A stretch of DNA of 48,442 nt from Erysipelotrichaceae bacterium 7770_A6. GTDB taxonomy: Bacteria > Bacillota_I > Bacilli_A > Erysipelotrichales > Erysipelotrichaceae. Below are positions 1-8,350 of this stretch, piece by piece (the stretch's first letter is position 1; every line of letters begins with the position of its first letter). The position numbers and the translations under genes are program-made. A model generated the notes under the pieces. That model saw only the letters and a list, made by a program, of their open reading frames with translations. It searched no databases and was not told the origin of the DNA. Where the stretch lies: assembly GCA_014610835.1 (NCBI GenBank), contig QQXM01000019.1, forward strand, positions 1 to 48,442. Direction: 5' to 3'.

Positions 1-72
1 GTCTTTTCTCTGCATCATTTTTTTATTTAATTTGAACATATTATTGGTTTTATGTGTATTTAATTTGGCGTT

Positions 73-999
73 CTACAGCATGGGAACAGGCTGTGCGGTG
101 GGCAGCTCTCGCAGCGTGATTGTTTCGGCTATGAATTTGCGGCTGGGAATGTCCCCTTGCTGACGGAGAACATCGTTCCAGTCTTTCCTTGCCGGGACAA
201 GGCGAATGACGGCGATCTCGCCGGGAATGGACTGTGCCAGTCGGGTACAGGCTTCGCTTCCTGCGGTGTCGCTGTCAAGGCAGAGGAACACTTTTCGGGT
301 GTCCTTGCGTTCAGAAAGAAAACGGTCAAGGGCTTTGCCCGAAACGCCGCCCAGGGCAAGATAGCTCCTTGTCTGCCAGTCCTGCGGATAAAGGCAGATG
401 AACGATAACAGGTCAATCGGTGATTCAAAGGCAAAAAGCTGGTTGCCGTTTCCCTCGTATCGGAACGGATAGGACTTGTCAGACCCGACAATGTCCTGTC
501 TGAATGGGTCTGCTGTTCCTCTCACATGGGCGTATCTCGGCGTACCGCTTCGGTCTCTGCCGACAAACACAACATTGTGCCGCTTTGCGTCCTCGTAAAT
601 ATCCCCGGAAAGAAGAAAAGCCTCAACAAGCGTTTTGTTGAGACCTCGGCTTTCTGTGAGATATTGGATTGCTCTGTCGGCTGTTCTGTTGTGCAAGGGC
701 AAGTGAAACGCTGTGGGCGGTGCTGTGGCGGCTTCGGTCTGCCCCTCGCCGCTTTCGCCGGTCAGAAGCTGGACGGCTTCGGGAAAGGACTTGCCGTAAA
801 ACTCCATGACAAAATCAATGGGATAGCCGCCCTTGCTCTGGCTGTGTCGAAACCACTTGTTTCCACGGACGGTCAAGCTGTCATGTTCTTTCCAGCGGTA
901 TTCTCGTCCGCTTTTGATTAGCGTCTCTCCCTGTGTGCGGAGAAAATCTTCCAGACTGACGGCGTTTGCCCGGTCAATCTGCGCTTGGGTATAATTCAT
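73..999 (-). CDS. DUF3991/TOPRIM domain protein
   Basis: This 308-residue protein has an N-terminal DUF3991-type region (YRWKEHDSLTVRGNKWFRHS, then GGYPIDFVMEFYG) and a C-terminal TOPRIM-like fold with the acidic motif FLCLDSDTAG near residue 240. Such proteins accompany relaxases on mobilizable elements and are thought to be primase-like, acting on transferred DNA. Its ATG overlaps the stop codon of the relaxase gene as ATGA, so the two are translationally coupled. It is the last visible gene of the mobilization operon. Family assignment is firm; the biochemical role is inferred. Confidence 0.85.
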   Translation of the reverse strand: MNYTQAQIDRANAVSLEDFLRTQGETLIKSGREYRWKEHDSLTVRGNKWFRHSQSKGGYPIDFVMEFYGKSFPEAVQLLTGESGEGQTEAATAPPTAFHLPLHNRTADRAIQYLTESRGLNKTLVEAFLLSGDIYEDAKRHNVVFVGRDRSGTPRYAHVRGTADPFRQDIVGSDKSYPFRYEGNGNQLFAFESPIDLLSFICLYPQDWQTRSYLALGGVSGKALDRFLSERKDTRKVFLCLDSDTAGSEACTRLAQSIPGEIAVIRLVPARKDWNDVLRQQGDIPSRKFIAETITLRELPTAQPVPML

Positions 1000-2492
1000 C
1001 GGGATAGTTTCTCCTTTTTGTGTCGTGTTTGGGGTCGATTTTGGAGCTTTTGTTCCTCTGCGCGCTCGTTAAATCGGGTGGCAGTATCTACGCATGACTT
1101 GACCTTCCAAAGACGGTGTAAATCGTCTCTTACGGTCTTGAACTCGCCGTAGGTGGTTTCATGCGCCTGTTCCAACTCGTCATACTCTTCGGTCAGCTTT
1201 TTCATATCCACCTTGCCGTCCGGGAACTCTCCGGTCAGCTTTCGTCTGGCGGCGTAGAACTGTTTCAGTTTCGCTTCATGCTCTGCCTTGTACTTGGCTC
1301 TGGGCTTCTCAAACTTGATTTTCTGCAAGCCGTCATAGACAGGCTTCAAGCTCTGGAAAGCAGCGGAGCTGTCATAGAGCTGCTTAATTGCTTTCATTCG
1401 GGCGGTCTGTTCGTCCAGCGTTTTCTTCAAGCTCTCTGTGGCAGCACTGTGTTCGCTGACACGGTGTTCCAAATCTTCAAGGGAGTAAATGCCGTTTGCC
1501 CGGAGATAATTGAAAGTTTCGTTCATCTCCTTTAGGTTGCTGACCTTGCCTTTCTGCGAATAAGCCCCGGCTCTGCGCTGGGTGTAATAGGCGTTCAGCA
1601 GAGAAACAAGGTCGGGTGCCTGCGGCTTGGCAAGCTCCGCTTTTGCTTCGGCAATCCAATCAAACAGGAGAGCGATTTTCTTCTTAATGTCCCGGATAAC
1701 GGCATTGGTCGCTCTGATCCAGCGATTGAACTCGCCTTTCTCGGTGCGTATACCTTTCTTCTCCATTGCCCGGACGGTTGCGCCCTCATGGACGGTGGGA
1801 AGAAGCTCTACGCCCTGACGCTCATAGCTTCGGTGGTCGATACGAACGTCAAGCCCCTTTTCCGCAAACTTGGCGTTGCATAACTCTGCCCATGTCTGCC
1901 GCCAGTATTCCAGCGTTTCGGGACTGCCCCAGTCGGTAGTGGGAACGGCGTTGAAAACAAACTCGCCGTTCTGGTCCCGGATACGGTTGCCGTCCTCGTC
2001 CAGCTCATACACCCGGCGTTGCTTTAGCCCCCATTTGCCGTTCTGCTCGATGGGGCGGATAGGGCAAAGCACATGAAAATGTGGATTGGGTATGCCGCCG
2101 TCCTCCCGGTCTGGCTGGTGTACGGCGAAGTCAACCACCATGCCCCGGCTCACAAAGTTCTCCAATAAAAATTGCCTTGCAAGAGCGATGTTTTCCTCAA
2201 GGGAAAATTCATTCTGCAAGGCAATGTCAAAGCTGTATGCAAGCTGGGCGTTCTTTCCACGCTCGGCTTTTTCCACGGCGTTCCATAGGGTCTGGCGGTC
2301 TGCGTATTCGGGCGGTGCATGGGACGGCAGGAGAATGTCAGAGCAGATCACGCCGCCCTTGCGGGTGTAGTCGCTGTATTCGCCGTAATACTCGCTATAC
2401 AATCGCTCCCCGGCACGGTAGGCGGCAGAAGCAATAGCGGACTGTCCTGCGCTTCGCTTAGTCTGCGTGACGCTCAGATGAAATAGTGCCAT
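996..2492 (-). CDS. mobL: MobA/MobL family relaxase (MobQ type)
   Basis: The 498-residue protein starts with the family hallmark MALFHLSVTQTKRSAGQSAI and carries the metal-binding histidine motif NPHFHVLCPIR near residue 137, preceded by AVHQPDRED. The N-terminal ~200 residues form the transesterase that nicks at oriT and stays bound to the 5' end. The rest (about 300-480) is charged and helical, probably coiled coil. It overlaps the DUF3847 gene upstream by 35 bp and the TOPRIM gene downstream by 4 bp. The hairpin at 2857-2895, just upstream of the operon, is a candidate substrate. Confidence 0.93.
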   Translation of the reverse strand: MALFHLSVTQTKRSAGQSAIASAAYRAGERLYSEYYGEYSDYTRKGGVICSDILLPSHAPPEYADRQTLWNAVEKAERGKNAQLAYSFDIALQNEFSLEENIALARQFLLENFVSRGMVVDFAVHQPDREDGGIPNPHFHVLCPIRPIEQNGKWGLKQRRVYELDEDGNRIRDQNGEFVFNAVPTTDWGSPETLEYWRQTWAELCNAKFAEKGLDVRIDHRSYERQGVELLPTVHEGATVRAMEKKGIRTEKGEFNRWIRATNAVIRDIKKKIALLFDWIAEAKAELAKPQAPDLVSLLNAYYTQRRAGAYSQKGKVSNLKEMNETFNYLRANGIYSLEDLEHRVSEHSAATESLKKTLDEQTARMKAIKQLYDSSAAFQSLKPVYDGLQKIKFEKPRAKYKAEHEAKLKQFYAARRKLTGEFPDGKVDMKKLTEEYDELEQAHETTYGEFKTVRDDLHRLWKVKSCVDTATRFNERAEEQKLQNRPQTRHKKEKLSR

Positions 2493-2817
2493 CGGCTTTC
2501 AGCTCCTTTTCTCTGTTCGCTTGGTTGGTGTGAGTAATCGCCATGTGCCGGACGGCTCGCTGGACTTCGGACAGAGAAAAGATGTGTTCCATCAGCTCTG
2601 TCATTTCGGTGCGTGTGAGATCTTTGACCTCCGGGGCAAGGCTCTCAATCGTGCCGCCCAGATTGCAAAGGCGGTGGGTGCGCTTGGTGCGTTCGCCTTT
2701 CTCCAGATACTTCTTTCTGTTCTCCAGACGCTCCAGCTTGTGCTTCTCCTGTGCAAGCTGCGTCTCAGCTCGTTCCTTTTCGGCTCGAAGCTGATCGAGG
2801 GTTTTCGGTTTTGTCAT
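2458..2817 (-). CDS. DUF3847 family protein, small helical accessory mobilization protein
   Basis: 119 residues beginning MTKPKTLDQLRAEKERAE. A longer in-frame start exists at 2877, but the internal ATG at 2817 has a strong GGAGG 9 nt upstream, so I choose it. The first half is a charged coiled coil (QLAQEKHKLERLENRKKYLE), then a conserved RTHRLCNLGGTIESLAPEV segment. It resembles DUF3847 proteins found directly before MobA/MobL relaxases. A role as relaxosome accessory or DNA-binding helper is inferred from position. It is the first gene of the mob operon. Confidence 0.8.
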   Translation of the reverse strand: MTKPKTLDQLRAEKERAETQLAQEKHKLERLENRKKYLEKGERTKRTHRLCNLGGTIESLAPEVKDLTRTEMTELMEHIFSLSEVQRAVRHMAITHTNQANREKELKADGTISSERHAD

Positions 2818-2856
2818 TGTGATTGACCTCCTTTTTTGATTTTTGGGATAAAAAAA

Positions 2857-2895
2857 GACCGTCAACTTTTCGCACATTGCGACCAGTCAACGGTC
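2857..2895. repeat. Imperfect palindrome, candidate oriT
   Basis: Two 18-nt arms around a CAT loop pair at 14 of 18 positions, with two 2-nt internal mismatches. GTCAAC occurs in both arms as a direct repeat. It lies 40 bp upstream of the first gene of the mob operon, a usual place for oriT in MobQ elements. The nic site is not identified. Confidence 0.45.
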
Positions 2896-3199
2896 TGATT
2901 TTCGGTATTTATTTTTCCAAACTTGCTGGCGGCGAACAGCATTTCATGCTGTTTGCGGACGGCAAGTCCACAAGGGATAGACGCACAAGCGTCGCAAGGG
3001 AGTGTAGCTCCCTTGACGGAACGAAGTGACGAAACATTTTCGGTCAAGCAGTTTTTCTCTGCTGACCGGGAATGAAGCTCCGCAGGACGCACATACTCCC
3101 GATAGGAGAGTATAGAAGTGCGCCCTTTAGTTCCTAAAGGGATTTTCTTCTGACCCAAATTACATAAAATGTAGATCAAGACATTTCTAAGAGGTACTC
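2896..3199. other. Non-coding region with a chain of hairpins
   Basis: About 300 bp between the mob operon and the ABC cargo. Visible stem-loops: 2932-2956 (AACAGCAT-TTC-ATGCTGTT plus flanking pairs), 2980-2993 (GACGC-acaa-GCGTC), 2996-3014 (AAGGGAG-5 nt-CTCCCTT), 3041-3068 (CGGTCA/TGACCG plus GCAG/CTGC with one bulge), an imperfect one near 3092-3109, and 3123-3141 (CCCTTTAG-TTC-CTAAAGGG). None is followed by a good T-tract. I see no convincing gene here. Confidence 0.6.
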
Positions 3200-3808
3200 T
3201 CAGATTTTCACAACATAAGGTTCATCTTCAATAATACCCTGATCGTGGGTAACAATGATAACCGTTTTACCTTCTTCATTGAGTTCGTGCAATAACCTCA
3301 TAACAATATCTCTATTTTTCTTGTCAAGTGAGCCAGTAGGTTCATCTGCCAAAACAACAGAACATTTTTTCATCATAAGACGAGCTAAAGCAACTCTCTG
3401 TTGTTCACCACCGGAAAGCTGATAAACTTTTTTGTTAACTTCCTTTGATAACCCCACACGATTAAGAGCTTCTTTAAGTGATACTTTAGTTCGGCTTGAT
3501 TTTTTAATCAAACTTAAATTTTCTTTAACTGTCTTATTTTCAAGCAGTGCAAAATTCTGAAAAAGAAACCCCACTGTATCCGCAAAAAAACTGTTTTTAT
3601 TTTTAAGCCGGGTAATATTCAGCCCTTCGATTATGATACTGCCGCTATCCGGCTTTTCGATACCACCAATCATATTGAGCAAAGTGCTTTTTCCACTGCC
3701 GCTATCCCCGCTGATTACTACAAAACTTCCATCCGGAATTTCCAAATTAAAGTTGGAGAAAATTATTTTCTCTCCAAATGCTTTATTTAAGCCACGAATT
3801 ATAATCAT
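3200..3808 (-). CDS. ABC transporter ATP-binding protein, lactococcin-972-type
   Basis: About 202 residues with Walker A GDSGSGKST, signature LSGGEQQRVALARL, Walker B VVLADEPTGSLD and a switch histidine in VIIVTHD. It is a LolD/MacB-like ATPase of the kind paired with bacteriocin-associated membrane proteins. The start is MIIIRGLNK at 3808. Its ATG overlaps the permease stop as ATGA and the GGTGG upstream is well spaced; a start at 3814 would leave no spacing. It should form an exporter or immunity pump with the upstream permease. Base composition is A/T-rich, unlike the mob and recombinase genes. Confidence 0.9.
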   Translation of the reverse strand: MIIIRGLNKAFGEKIIFSNFNLEIPDGSFVVISGDSGSGKSTLLNMIGGIEKPDSGSIIIEGLNITRLKNKNSFFADTVGFLFQNFALLENKTVKENLSLIKKSSRTKVSLKEALNRVGLSKEVNKKVYQLSGGEQQRVALARLMMKKCSVVLADEPTGSLDKKNRDIVMRLLHELNEEGKTVIIVTHDQGIIEDEPYVVKI

Positions 3809-5769
3809 AAACATCCACCTTTCAAGGACTTTGAGATATTTGTTTTTTCAACCCACATAACATTTGTGAAAATGATTGCCATTTCAATAATGGTGAGCAA
3901 TGCTCCAACCAGTAAAGCAATCCCGACACTTGCGTTAGATATAAAAAGCGAAACAATGCAAATCAATATCACAACGGCTATATTTTCTAAGAGATTAACG
4001 GAAATAAATCTTTTGTGCCTTTCATAAAAGCGATAGCCCAAAACCTTTTTGAGGGAGATTTCCATCGCATTAAGTCTAAATTCCATTTTCACTTCAGATA
4101 TGATGATAGCGATATCTAACAGCAATACTAATACGCAAAGAGAGCTTATAAAGCCAATCAGTTTCACGAGGAAACTATGACTATAAGTATAATCCTCCCC
4201 GACATTCGTCAGCATAAAATAGTGTGGACCAAGCTGTTCTGCATATTTTTTCGCAGCATTACGAATTGTGCTTTCATCGCATCCGTAGATCACCTCACCA
4301 TTATATGTTCCTGTTTCGATATAACTTCCATTCAAAGCAACAGCCTCATTTGCCTGATAAATAACAATCGGATTTGTTGCTCTTGACAATCCGTCAATAG
4401 CCTCTTCTCTGTTCGAATTGAGATAATAAAATTGCTCTCTGCCAGAATATTCTTTATAAACAACACGCAGTTCTTCTGCATTTTGGGTAAGAGAGTCAAT
4501 TTCCTCTTTTGCGATATCTTTGTATGATTCCGCATTTTTTCCCTTTGGCACGAAGACCACGATATCCTCTTTTTCATCATCTTCAGTAAGCATATCAGAA
4601 AACCCTTGCAGCATATCTCTGGCATTATGATTTACAAAAATATAATTATCCGTATCGCTTATCCGGCTGCCTATGCAGACCACCGGATTTATAGTGTTGT
4701 ATTCATTTTCGTAAAGGTCATTCCAAAATTCGCTCTCTTTGGATTCCTCCTCATTTTCTTCAAAAGGAGGTTCAATCTGCATAACTCCAAAATAGTAATC
4801 ATTATAATGATTTTCTAAAAGAGTAGTGTTTGTAAGTAAATTACCTTGAATGCTACTGAGATTTGTAGTTATTGTAAAAATCGTCATAGCAGTAGCAAAT
4901 ACTTTAAGACCGTTCAGAAGATAAAACATACCTTTTTTATCTGAAGCATTGGCAAAGGCTTTTTTTACATCAAAGCGGACAAAAGCAGCATAAGGAATTA
5001 CGGAAAGAACTGCTCCGGCACAATACACTGCCAAAATGAGATGATCTTCATACGCTCCCGATATAAATTGAGAAACAAGCAACTTTGCTAAGACGAATAA
5101 TGCAGCATATGAAATCATATCAGCCACTACAGCTTTTAGAGCAATCACAGCAGCATTTTCGCCCAGAGAAGCTCGTACAACTACTTCCTTTTGTCTGCGT
5201 ATCACCTCAATCATATTAAGTACAATCATCAATATGGCAACCAGGCCCCAAACAATGAACATCATATCAGTTTCGGTTGATTGCCAAAACTCTGGCTGCG
5301 ATATAGAATATTCTTTTGCCAAATCTTGATATGTGGCAATAATGTCATCATCGTCACCGATATAGCTGACCATTATTTCCTGTCCATTGCCTGTGTTTTT
5401 TGCTTCTCTAAAATCTTCAAATTCTATTACGGTGATTCCGCCTATCAAAGCCGTATATGTTTTTTCCTCAATATCCATTGTGCTTTTAAGACTATCCCGA
5501 ACAACGGTATCATCACCATAAATATAAAGTCTTGTCTGATAATTAGAAACTCTCTGATTAAAAGTCGAAAAAATATGAACACCATGCTTCTCAGCTGTAT
5601 CTTCTGCATTGGCTAAAAATGAATCCATATCGTCATTAGTAGTTGTGTATCTGGACGATAAATAATAAGCACCATTAAAGTTCCAGAGCATATTTTGATA
5701 TACTTCAGCTTGCATAACAAAAGCAAAAATAATCGTAATCAACAGCAATATATTTCTTATATGTTTCAT
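3805..5769 (-). CDS. Bacteriocin-associated integral membrane protein (FtsX-like, DUF1430 type)
   Basis: 654 residues. There is one N-terminal membrane segment (NILLLITIIFAFVMQAEVYQ), an extracytoplasmic stretch, three segments at about 170-290, a second outer domain of about 230 residues, and three C-terminal segments. This 7-TM layout matches the putative immunity/export proteins linked to lactococcin 972 operons. The partner ATPase follows with a 4-bp overlap. A GGAGG lies 14 nt before the ATG, which is long; a 25-codon ORF (5766-5843) ends in the same ATGA and may couple translation. I see no full-length bacteriocin gene, so substrate and purpose are unknown. Confidence 0.8.
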   Translation of the reverse strand: MKHIRNILLLITIIFAFVMQAEVYQNMLWNFNGAYYLSSRYTTTNDDMDSFLANAEDTAEKHGVHIFSTFNQRVSNYQTRLYIYGDDTVVRDSLKSTMDIEEKTYTALIGGITVIEFEDFREAKNTGNGQEIMVSYIGDDDDIIATYQDLAKEYSISQPEFWQSTETDMMFIVWGLVAILMIVLNMIEVIRRQKEVVVRASLGENAAVIALKAVVADMISYAALFVLAKLLVSQFISGAYEDHLILAVYCAGAVLSVIPYAAFVRFDVKKAFANASDKKGMFYLLNGLKVFATAMTIFTITTNLSSIQGNLLTNTTLLENHYNDYYFGVMQIEPPFEENEEESKESEFWNDLYENEYNTINPVVCIGSRISDTDNYIFVNHNARDMLQGFSDMLTEDDEKEDIVVFVPKGKNAESYKDIAKEEIDSLTQNAEELRVVYKEYSGREQFYYLNSNREEAIDGLSRATNPIVIYQANEAVALNGSYIETGTYNGEVIYGCDESTIRNAAKKYAEQLGPHYFMLTNVGEDYTYSHSFLVKLIGFISSLCVLVLLLDIAIIISEVKMEFRLNAMEISLKKVLGYRFYERHKRFISVNLLENIAVVILICIVSLFISNASVGIALLVGALLTIIEMAIIFTNVMWVEKTNISKSLKGGCL

Positions 5770-5843
5770 TTAAAATTCTTAAACCTCCTTTGAATAGGTA
5801 ACAGACACACGATTGCCCAAAATACTAATATGGATTTTTTCAT
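5766..5843 (-). CDS. Possible 25-residue leader peptide or bacteriocin remnant
   Basis: The ORF reads MKKSILVFWAIVCLLPIQRR and a further five residues: a basic N-terminus then a hydrophobic core, like the start of a signal peptide. Its TGA overlaps the permease ATG as ATGA. I see no good ribosome binding site before it. It could be the truncated start of a lactococcin-972-like precursor, a coupling ORF, or chance. Confidence 0.3.
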   Translation of the reverse strand: MKKSILVFWAIVCLLPIQRRFKNFK

Positions 5844-5951
5844 ACAACCACATTCTCTTGTTAGATTCTAATTTTCCGTTTTCTTTATTCGCATAAATTG
5901 TACCATAAAACTCGTGAACAATTCTACCGCAACTTTGGACTACATGAGAAA

Positions 5952-5977
5952 AGTCCGAACAGTTTTCTGCCCGGACT
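5952..5977 (-). terminator. Rho-independent terminator after tnpV
   Basis: On the minus strand GTCCGGGCAG-AAAA-CTGTTCGGAC forms a 10-bp stem with two G-U pairs, followed by TTTTCTC. It directly follows the tnpV stop and separates the recombinase operon from the ABC cargo. Confidence 0.6.
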
Positions 5978-5984
5978 TCCTCGC

Positions 5985-6329
5985 TCAATCATAAATCAAT
6001 TCCACTTTCACAATCTCCTCTGCCTGTGCCTTGCAAGCGTTCATCTGCCGCACCCATTCCATTTGGTTTTCGGCTTTCAGTTGCTCGGTCACGCCGTTTT
6101 GCTCTGCCAGTGACCGCACGATCAGCTCCATGCGGTTTCGTGCTGTTTCGTCAATCTCGGCGCAATGCTCAAAGAGCTTGTCGGATAGCACCAGCTCATT
6201 GAACAGTATCGGACGGTGCATTTCCAGATACGCCTTGCGAAGTCTGCCGTAGTGTCCGAGGGGCTTGGTCTTGCGGATAATGATGTTTGGGATAAGATAA
6301 TCGCCGTTCTGTGTGTAAGTGATATTCAT
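5985..6329 (-). CDS. tnpV: Transposon-encoded protein TnpV
   Basis: 114 residues with the TnpV pattern: GDYLIPNIIIRKTKPLGHYG, then LRKAYLEMHRPILFNELVLS, and a C-terminal helix. TnpV proteins are found beside TnpX-type recombinases in Tn4451-like elements; their function is not established. The ATG overlaps the recombinase stop codon as ATGA, so it is the second gene of the recombination operon. Confidence 0.85.
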   Translation of the reverse strand: MNITYTQNGDYLIPNIIIRKTKPLGHYGRLRKAYLEMHRPILFNELVLSDKLFEHCAEIDETARNRMELIVRSLAEQNGVTEQLKAENQMEWVRQMNACKAQAEEIVKVELIYD

Positions 6330-8212
6330 GCTGTTTGTACTCCTTTCATCGGCTCTCTCTGCGGTAAACTGCTGACAGGGACGAACACGCCCTTTGCAAT
6401 GTCCTCCGCACGAATGGCGGCTTTCTTGGCTTCGATTTCTGCCTTTTTCCGCTTTTTGATTTTGTCCTCGTATCGCTTCTGTGCTCCGCTGGCTTTCCGC
6501 TTCAAGTAGTTCTGGTGGAGCCTGTCCTTGCGTTCCTCACGCTTGCGGATTTCCTCTAATTCCTCCGGGGTAAGCTCCGCTTCGCCAAACGCAGGGGGAA
6601 CGAAACGACCCACGAAATTGAAGTAAATCTCGACCTCCTGTGTGGTCTGAATACTGCCCTTGCGGTCACGCTCATGCACAAGGATTTTCTCAATAAACTC
6701 ATTGAGCATGGCAATCGTCAGCTTGTCGAAGTTCTCATACTTGTCAATCAGAGCGATAAAACGGTCAGCGTCCTTTTCGTGCTTCTCGTAGCTCTTGATA
6801 GCCTTTTCCAGAACAGAGATTTCAGCGGTAAGCTCGGTCTGCTCCTTTTCATATTGAGCGTCCAGAGTGGCATATCTGCTGTCAGACAGCTTTCCTAAAA
6901 TGTTGTCCTCATAGATTTTGCAGAGCAGGACTTCCAGCTCGGAAACTCTCTGCTTTGCGGTGGCAAGGCGTATCCGCTGTTTCTTGACCTCTGCCGTCTG
7001 CTGGCTGGACTGCGCTTCCTGCACCACTCGGACAAACTCGGCTCTGTCATGCTTCGCATACTCGGCAATAGCTTTGAGCATTTCGGAAACAAGGGACAGT
7101 ACCACATCTTCATTGATACGGTGCTGTGTCGTGCAGAGCTTTCCAACTGGGACTTTGCTGTATTGGGAACAGGTATATTGAGAAATACGCTTGCCGTTGT
7201 TGGTACGGTGGACATACATCTTGCCGCCGCAATCGGCACAATAAAGCAAGCCTGTGAGGGGAGCTGCTTCGCCCCAGCCGTCCGGGTAGCGTCTGACATT
7301 CCCACGGATTTTCTGCACAAGGTCAAAGGTCTGCTGGTCAATGATAGCTTCATGGGTATTCTCGAAAATTGTCCATTCGTCCTCCGGGACATAATGGCTT
7401 TTCTTGTCCTTGAAGTGCTTTCGGGTCTTGAAGTTGATGGTGTGTCCCAGATATTCACGCTTTTCAAGAATGTTGCAGATGGTGGAAGAACCCCAGCCGT
7501 ACACATCTTTGAAGGTCTTATTTTTGTTCACGCCCTCGCCGTGCCGGGCAAGGTAAGCGGACGGAATGAGGACTTTTTCTTCTTTCAGCTTGCTGGCGAT
7601 CTGATACGGACCGTAGCCGTCAATCGTCATGGCAAAGATGCGCTTGACCACCTCGGCGGCTTCGGGGTCAACCAACCATTGGTCTCTGGCTTCGTTCCAA
7701 AGATAGCCGTAAATGACCGTGCCTGTGAGGTGCTTGCCGGACTTGCCTTTGGACTGGAAAGTGGAACGGATTTTACGGCTGGTGTCTCTGGCGTAGTATT
7801 CGTTCATAATGTTGCGGAAAGGGGTAAAATCATCGTCCCCTCTGGCACTGTCCACGCCGTCATTGATGGCGATAAGGCGAACGCCACGCTGACGCAGGAT
7901 TTCCATAATCTGACCGACTTTCAGATAGTCACGACCCATGCGGCTCATGTCCTTGATGCACAAATACTCCACATTCCCGGCTTCCACTTCTTTCATCATT
8001 GCTAAAAATCCGGGACGGTCAAAGCAAGTACCACTAATGCCATCGTCCGTGAAATGGACAATGTTTGTAAAGCCCTGCCGTGCGGCGAACTCCTCCAACA
8101 TTGCCTTTTGATTGGATATGGAATTGCTCTCACGCTGTTGGTCATCATCTTTGCCAAAGTCATCACGGCTCAGTCGTTCGTACAGAGCTGTGATTTTCTC
8201 ATTTTTTCTCAT
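6326..8212 (-). CDS. Large serine recombinase (TnpX-like)
   Basis: 628 residues. The N-terminal resolvase domain has the catalytic serine context ALYERLSRDD, followed by SISNQKAMLEEFA and GISGTCFDRPGF. A recombinase domain follows (about 170-280), then a zinc ribbon with cysteines in LLYCADCGGKMY and the distal C of YTCSQYS, then a coiled coil (440-530). An in-frame start exists at 8338, but the ATG at 8212 has AGGAG 8 nt upstream and begins at the family N-terminus MRKNEKITALYERLSR, so I choose it. It catalyses excision and insertion without replication, usually at short target cores. It lies at the chromosomal edge, as expected. Confidence 0.94.
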   Translation of the reverse strand: MRKNEKITALYERLSRDDFGKDDDQQRESNSISNQKAMLEEFAARQGFTNIVHFTDDGISGTCFDRPGFLAMMKEVEAGNVEYLCIKDMSRMGRDYLKVGQIMEILRQRGVRLIAINDGVDSARGDDDFTPFRNIMNEYYARDTSRKIRSTFQSKGKSGKHLTGTVIYGYLWNEARDQWLVDPEAAEVVKRIFAMTIDGYGPYQIASKLKEEKVLIPSAYLARHGEGVNKNKTFKDVYGWGSSTICNILEKREYLGHTINFKTRKHFKDKKSHYVPEDEWTIFENTHEAIIDQQTFDLVQKIRGNVRRYPDGWGEAAPLTGLLYCADCGGKMYVHRTNNGKRISQYTCSQYSKVPVGKLCTTQHRINEDVVLSLVSEMLKAIAEYAKHDRAEFVRVVQEAQSSQQTAEVKKQRIRLATAKQRVSELEVLLCKIYEDNILGKLSDSRYATLDAQYEKEQTELTAEISVLEKAIKSYEKHEKDADRFIALIDKYENFDKLTIAMLNEFIEKILVHERDRKGSIQTTQEVEIYFNFVGRFVPPAFGEAELTPEELEEIRKREERKDRLHQNYLKRKASGAQKRYEDKIKKRKKAEIEAKKAAIRAEDIAKGVFVPVSSLPQREPMKGVQTA

Positions 8213-8239
8213 AACTTGCGCTCCTTTCTTCGGTTTTAG

Positions 8240-8299
8240 GTTGTGTGTTCTAAGAGACTTCCCAACCGCTTGATTAAGAAGTCTTTTAGAGCATACAAC
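8240..8299. repeat. Long inverted repeat at the element edge, upstream of the recombinase
   Basis: 22-nt arms (8240-8261 and 8278-8299) match at 19 of 22 positions, with a 16-nt centre. The three mismatches become G-U pairs if the plus strand is transcribed. It lies between the recombinase start and the chromosomal junction, so it may be a recombinase binding site or part of an att site. The recombinase promoter must overlap or adjoin it. Confidence 0.6.
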
Positions 8300-8327
8300 A
8301 CCAGAAACAACTTTATTTTTTTGTATC

Positions 8328-8350
8328 AAAAAGATCACTTCACAGTGATC
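8328..8350 (-). terminator. Terminator of the HAD phosphatase gene
   Basis: On the minus strand GATCACT-GTGA-AGTGATC is followed by TTTTTG, starting directly after the stop codon. Its intactness shows that the mobile element inserted just beyond it. Confidence 0.8.

Larger units (their letters stand above)
1..8325. mobile_element. Integrative mobilizable element (Tn4451-like type), right part; left end outside window
   Basis: The stretch carries a MobA/MobL relaxase, a DUF3991/TOPRIM protein, TnpV and a large serine recombinase, the gene set of Tn4451-like mobilizable elements. Backbone genes (73-2817 and 5985-8212) are visibly richer in G+C than the chromosome to the right, while the ABC cargo at 3200-5769 is A/T-rich, so the element looks composite. 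No type IV secretion genes are visible, so it would need a helper for transfer (inference). The right border must lie between the palindrome ending at 8299 and the intact host terminator at 8328-8350. The exact core dinucleotide cannot be fixed without the empty site or the left end. Confidence 0.8.

Noticed and set aside
1-72. A/T-rich stretch at the window start as the left end of the element
   Set aside because: No att-like repeat matching the right edge is visible, and the element may continue beyond the window.
526-2437. Several plus-strand frames of 60-130 residues across the mob genes
   Set aside because: All lie antisense to the relaxase or TOPRIM gene, with no ribosome binding sites or recognisable domains.
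2862-3179. 105-residue minus-strand frame upstream of the mob operon
   Set aside because: It runs through at least six hairpins, has no good ribosome binding site and reads like random sequence; better seen as non-coding.
5779-5988. 69-residue minus-strand frame starting with TTG after tnpV
   Set aside because: It begins inside tnpV, reads through a terminator and has no ribosome binding site; no family features.
7049-8005. 318-residue plus-strand frame inside the recombinase gene
   Set aside because: It is antisense to strongly conserved recombinase motifs and is a composition effect of the G+C-rich gene.
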